From contig DATJHO010000117.1 in assembly GCA_035493835.1 (NCBI GenBank), forward strand, positions 1-42,991: a stretch of 42,991 bases of DNA, in the 5' to 3' direction. Positions 39,950-42,991 of this stretch are shown piece by piece. Source of the stretch: DASZTU01 sp035493835. Lineage in GTDB: Bacteria; Pseudomonadota; Alphaproteobacteria; Rhizobiales; Devosiaceae. Position 1 is the stretch's first letter. Each line of letters begins with the position of its first letter. A program made the position numbers and the translations under genes. The notes beneath the pieces were generated by a model. It was given only the letters and a program-made list of their open reading frames with translations, had not been told where the DNA came from and ran no database searches.

Positions 39950-40179
39950 TGCCGGCCATCCTCGAGGGCGGCGTCGACCACTGCGTCCGCCTCGCGGGAG
40001 GCGGCGGTGACGGCCTCGCATCTACGGCGCTTCTCCGCCTGCTCGGCTTGGCTCAGCCCATGCCAATACAGCCGCCATCGTGAATAGCGGCTCCAGAACG
40101 CCGCCAAGCGCAGCCGATCGGCGATCCGCCGCCAAAATGGCGCAAGGCCGAACGTCAACCACTCCGGATTCCAGATCAT
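39946..40179 (-). CDS. small protein of unknown function leading the FrcBCA-like operon
   Basis: 77 residues. Trp/Arg-rich N-terminus MIWNPEWLTFGLAPFWRRIA, then AAFWSRYSRWRLYWHGLSQA and an acidic, Ala-rich helical end. Its stop overlaps the ATPase GTG by four bases, and it is the first gene of the operon. I recognise no family. It may be a coupled leader, since the ATPase start depends on this overlap, or an amphipathic membrane-peripheral partner. It could also be a chance frame. The overlap is the main evidence that it is real. Confidence 0.5.
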   Translation of the reverse strand: MIWNPEWLTFGLAPFWRRIADRLRLAAFWSRYSRWRLYWHGLSQAEQAEKRRRCEAVTAASREADAVVDAALEDGRQ

Positions 40180-40556
40180 CGCAATTTTTATACTGCTACT
40201 TCAAGCAAGTCTAGCGCGTTTACGGCCTCTTTGTGTCCGACTCCTCCATCACGACAGTCGTCAAGCGACCCGTCATCAAAATAGCCCACACGAGGACAAG
40301 TATCGCTCCGCTTAACTTGCTCACTTTTGGAAAAGTTCATCGCCTTTTAGCAGTTTATATTGTAATATGATTTGGCCGGTCGATCGAAGAAAGATAGCTT
40401 CCTAAACGGCCTGGGCGGCACACATTGCGGCCAATGCCTTGGCTTCTGCAGACCTCAATAGTAAACTATGGGGCACGAGGCCTCGGCTACTTTGGATCGC
40501 GCCGAGGCGGCTCGGGCGTGGTGGGGATGAGGGGGCAAGCGAAGGGCAGCATTGCC
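40180..40556. other. intergenic region, AT-richer than neighbours
   Basis: 377 bases between divergent units with no gene seen. AT-rich compared with the genes around it, especially 40180-40380. It includes the inverted repeat ATATT-GT-AATAT at 40357-40368, a possible regulator site, and presumably promoters for both directions. An in-frame ATG at 40527 could extend the kinase by ten residues. Confidence 0.4.
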
Positions 40557-42991
40557 ATGGTCGATGCGATACCCCACCGATGGTCGTCCGGGACGTTGCT
40601 GCTGGCAGCCGCAGCGACCGTGATGGCGGCGGCGATCTTTGCCGTCGATGCCTTCACGCCGCTGGGGATCGCGATCGCGGTGCTCTACAGTGCCGTCATC
40701 CTGCTGTCGTCGCGGCTTCTCGATTGGCGGGGGGTATTCCTCGTTGCGGTGGGCTGCGGCGTACTAACGGTGATTGCCTATCTGATTGGCCACGGGTTGG
40801 ATGCGAGCGGCCCGCCGGTGCTCCGCTTCCTCGTCAGCCTCGCCGCCATCGCCACCACCGCCTTTCTCGCGCTCGAAGACAAGCGCGCCGCCAGCGCGCT
40901 GGGCGAGCGGGCGGGACTGCTGGATCTGACCCGCGACGGCATTTTCGTGCGCGACATGCACGACGTCATAACCTACTGGAACCGTGGGGCCGAGGCCGCC
41001 TATGGCTGGAAGGCCGAGCAGGTCGTCGGCAAGGTCACCAGCCATGCGCTGACGCAAACGGTCTTCCCGGTGCCACTCGAGCGGATCATGGCCGAATTGC
41101 TGGAAACCGGGCGCTGGCAGGGCGAACTGGTGCACACAAGGGCCGATGGCAGCCGGATGAGGGTATCGAGCCGCTGGGCGCTGCAACGCGACGACAAGCG
41201 GCGGCCAGTGGCCATTCTCGAGACCAACAACGACATCACCGAGAAGGTGCGCGCGACCGAGGCACTGCGCGATCGCGAGACGCAATGGCGGGAGGTGTTC
41301 GAGCATAACCCGGTGATGTACTTCATGCTCGATGCGACCGGGTCGGTGATTTCCGTCAACGGTTTTGGGGCCGGACAGCTTGGCTTTGCCGTGCCGGAAC
41401 TGCTCGGCACCTCGGTCTTCGAGCTTTTTCGCGCCGAGGACCGCGAGCTCGTGCGGCAGAACCTTTCGGCCTGCGTGGCTACGCCCGGAAAGGCGCGGAG
41501 CTGGGAAACGCGCCAGGTTCGCAAGGACCGTTCGATCCTCTGGGTGCGGGAAAATGCCAAGGCGGTAGAACGGGCGGACGGCGTGATCGTGCTGCTCGCT
41601 GGCGAGGACATCACTGAGCGCAAGCGCAACGAGGACCAGGTGAGGCGCAGTCAGGCCTATCTTGCCGAGGCCCAGCGGCTAAGCCAGGTCGGGAGCTTCA
41701 TCTGGGAAATCAAGACGGGCAACGCTGTCTTCTGGTCCGAGGAAGCGTACCGGATCTTCGGCTACGACGAGACGTTCGTCCCCTCGCCTGAGCTGGTCTT
41801 GCAGCGAGTCCATCCCGAGGATCGGGCGGCCGCGCAGCGGATAATCGAAAAGGCCGGGCGCGACGGGCAAGACTATGAGCATGAGTACCGGCTGTTGATG
41901 CCAGATGGAGCGATAAAGCACATTCACGTCGTCGGCCGTGCCAGCCGGAACGCCTTGGGCGTGGTGGAACTGGTCGGGGTGGTAATGGACGTTACCGCGG
42001 CCAAGGAAGCAGAGAACCGGATCCGGCAGATCATCGACGCGGTTCCCGCCATCATCTGGAGGACCGATGCGAAAGGCGAGATCGACTATCACAGCGAGCG
42101 CCTGCTGAAGCGCCTGGGCATGACGACGGAGGAAGCCTTCAAGGCCGGCTGGGGCGGGGAGATCCATCCGGATGACTATCCCCTGGCGCGCAGGACGTGG
42201 CTCACGGCCGTCGCCGAACGCAAGCCTTACGAGTGCGTGTTCCGCAGCTTGCGGTTCGATGGCGAATATCGCTGGTTCCTCAGCCAGGCGCTCCCATTGC
42301 TCGATGATGCGGGCAATGTCCTGGCCTGGTATGGCAGCGACACCGACATCCACGACAGGAAGCTGGCCGAAGACGCCTTGCTCAAGGCCCAGGCCGATCT
42401 CGCTCATGTCACCCGTGTGACCACGCTGGGCGAACTCAGCGCCTCGATCGCGCATGAAGTGAATCAACCGCTCGCCGCCATCGTTACCAATGGCGAGGCC
42501 AGCCTGCGGCTGCTCAACGCCGAGCCGCCCGATATCGCCGAGGTGCGGGACGCGCTGGCCGCGATGATCAGCGACGGCCGGCGGGCTAGCGAGATCATCC
42601 GGCGGCTGCGCACCCTCACCAAGAAGGCCGAGACACAGAAGCTGGAGCTCAACCTCAACGAAATCGTGGCGGAGGTGGTGCCGCTGGTGCGCGACGAGGT
42701 GGTCGGCAAGCACGTTGCGCTGAGCGTCGAGCTGGCGCCCGACCTGCCGCCGGTGCTGGGCGACAAGGTGCAGCTGCAACAGGTGATCATCAACCTTTTG
42801 GTCAACGCCGTGGACGCGATGGCCGCGGTCGATGGGCGGCGGCGCGAGTTGGTCGTCCGCTCGCAGCGGCGTGGTACCGGACAGGTGCTCGTCGCCGTCA
42901 GCGATTCAGGGGTCGGTATCGACCCGCAGCACGCCCCGAAACTGTTCGAGGCGTTTTATAGCACCAAGCCAAACGGCATGGGCATGGGCCT
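40557..42991 (+). CDS. multi-PAS sensor histidine kinase (3' end outside window)
   Basis: 811 residues visible, no stop before the window end. Four hydrophobic helices at about 11-95 form a membrane anchor. Then come four PAS/PAC-like segments (about 110-235, 245-370, 380-495, 495-620) with repeated NDITEKV-, GEDITERK- and TDIHDRK-type PAC ends. The HisKA domain has H633 in LSASIAHEVNQPLAAI; the ATPase domain has the N-box LQQVIINLLVNAVDAM, G1 DSGVGID and FYSTKPNGMGMG. It resembles FixL/NodV-type kinases; a response regulator gene probably follows. AAGGG ten bases before ATG 40557 is modest; ATG 40527 is the alternative. Signal unknown. Confidence 0.88.
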   Translation, partial: MVDAIPHRWSSGTLLLAAAATVMAAAIFAVDAFTPLGIAIAVLYSAVILLSSRLLDWRGVFLVAVGCGVLTVIAYLIGHGLDASGPPVLRFLVSLAAIATTAFLALEDKRAASALGERAGLLDLTRDGIFVRDMHDVITYWNRGAEAAYGWKAEQVVGKVTSHALTQTVFPVPLERIMAELLETGRWQGELVHTRADGSRMRVSSRWALQRDDKRRPVAILETNNDITEKVRATEALRDRETQWREVFEHNPVMYFMLDATGSVISVNGFGAGQLGFAVPELLGTSVFELFRAEDRELVRQNLSACVATPGKARSWETRQVRKDRSILWVRENAKAVERADGVIVLLAGEDITERKRNEDQVRRSQAYLAEAQRLSQVGSFIWEIKTGNAVFWSEEAYRIFGYDETFVPSPELVLQRVHPEDRAAAQRIIEKAGRDGQDYEHEYRLLMPDGAIKHIHVVGRASRNALGVVELVGVVMDVTAAKEAENRIRQIIDAVPAIIWRTDAKGEIDYHSERLLKRLGMTTEEAFKAGWGGEIHPDDYPLARRTWLTAVAERKPYECVFRSLRFDGEYRWFLSQALPLLDDAGNVLAWYGSDTDIHDRKLAEDALLKAQADLAHVTRVTTLGELSASIAHEVNQPLAAIVTNGEASLRLLNAEPPDIAEVRDALAAMISDGRRASEIIRRLRTLTKKAETQKLELNLNEIVAEVVPLVRDEVVGKHVALSVELAPDLPPVLGDKVQLQQVIINLLVNAVDAMAAVDGRRRELVVRSQRRGTGQVLVAVSDSGVGIDPQHAPKLFEAFYSTKPNGMGMG

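Noticed and set aside
40439..41308. 289-codon frame at the kinase start
   Set aside because: Out-of-frame shadow; the histidine kinase frame carries all domains.

Overview
The window is GC-rich chromosomal DNA from an alphaproteobacterium. Dense ABC importers, a RutR/PydC-type pyrimidine cluster, GTG/TTG starts, GTGA/ATGA gene overlaps and Rhizobiales-style palindromic repeats suggest a Hyphomicrobiales member. A Devosia-like soil bacterium is a guess from overall style, not a proven placement. I saw no rRNA, tRNA, phage, insertion sequence with transposase, or CRISPR array.

Region 1 (1-13998) is a near-complete reductive pyrimidine degradation locus. It holds preA (dihydropyrimidine dehydrogenase subunit), a DoxX-like membrane protein, a PilZ protein, and divergent rutR. 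A long operon follows: beta-alanine:pyruvate aminotransferase, CoA-acylating (methyl)malonate-semialdehyde dehydrogenase, a DUF559 endonuclease-like gene, an M20 carbamoylase, a 92-residue unknown protein, dihydropyrimidinase, and an NMT1/ThiY-type ABC importer (ATPase, two permeases, binding protein), closed by a strong intrinsic terminator. A RutR-type palindrome lies between rutR and the operon. The enzymes can take uracil/thymine through dihydropyrimidine, N-carbamoyl-beta-amino acid, beta-amino acid and semialdehyde to acetyl-/propionyl-CoA; the importer probably brings in the pyrimidine.

Region 2 (14028-17280) holds a PIG-V-like membrane mannosyltransferase with an overlapping unknown partner, then a membrane-protein gene flanked by two very short single-helix membrane proteins (24 and 26 residues).

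Region 3 (17569-29937) has two carbohydrate ABC importers facing each other. The first binding-protein gene is broken by a frameshift at about 18038-18040. The second resembles ThuEFGK (trehalose/maltose) and is divergent from a LacI regulator, with two palindromic operators between them. A RecQ helicase follows.

Region 4 (29957-42991) contains an arylsulfatase/alpha-beta hydrolase pair, a PotABCD/PhnSTUV-type ABC importer behind a sigma70-like promoter, a FrcBCA-like sugar importer on the minus strand led by a small unknown ORF, and a multi-PAS sensor histidine kinase cut by the window end.

Palindromic repeats recur. A GC-rich family of about 110-130 bp doublets with inverted ends occurs at 8-119, 2368-2480, 6199-6330 and (diverged) 14028-14137, with single units at 6671-6723 and 9831-9887. 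Two of these copies bracket the DUF559 core inside its own reading frame, the most unusual structural feature of the window.
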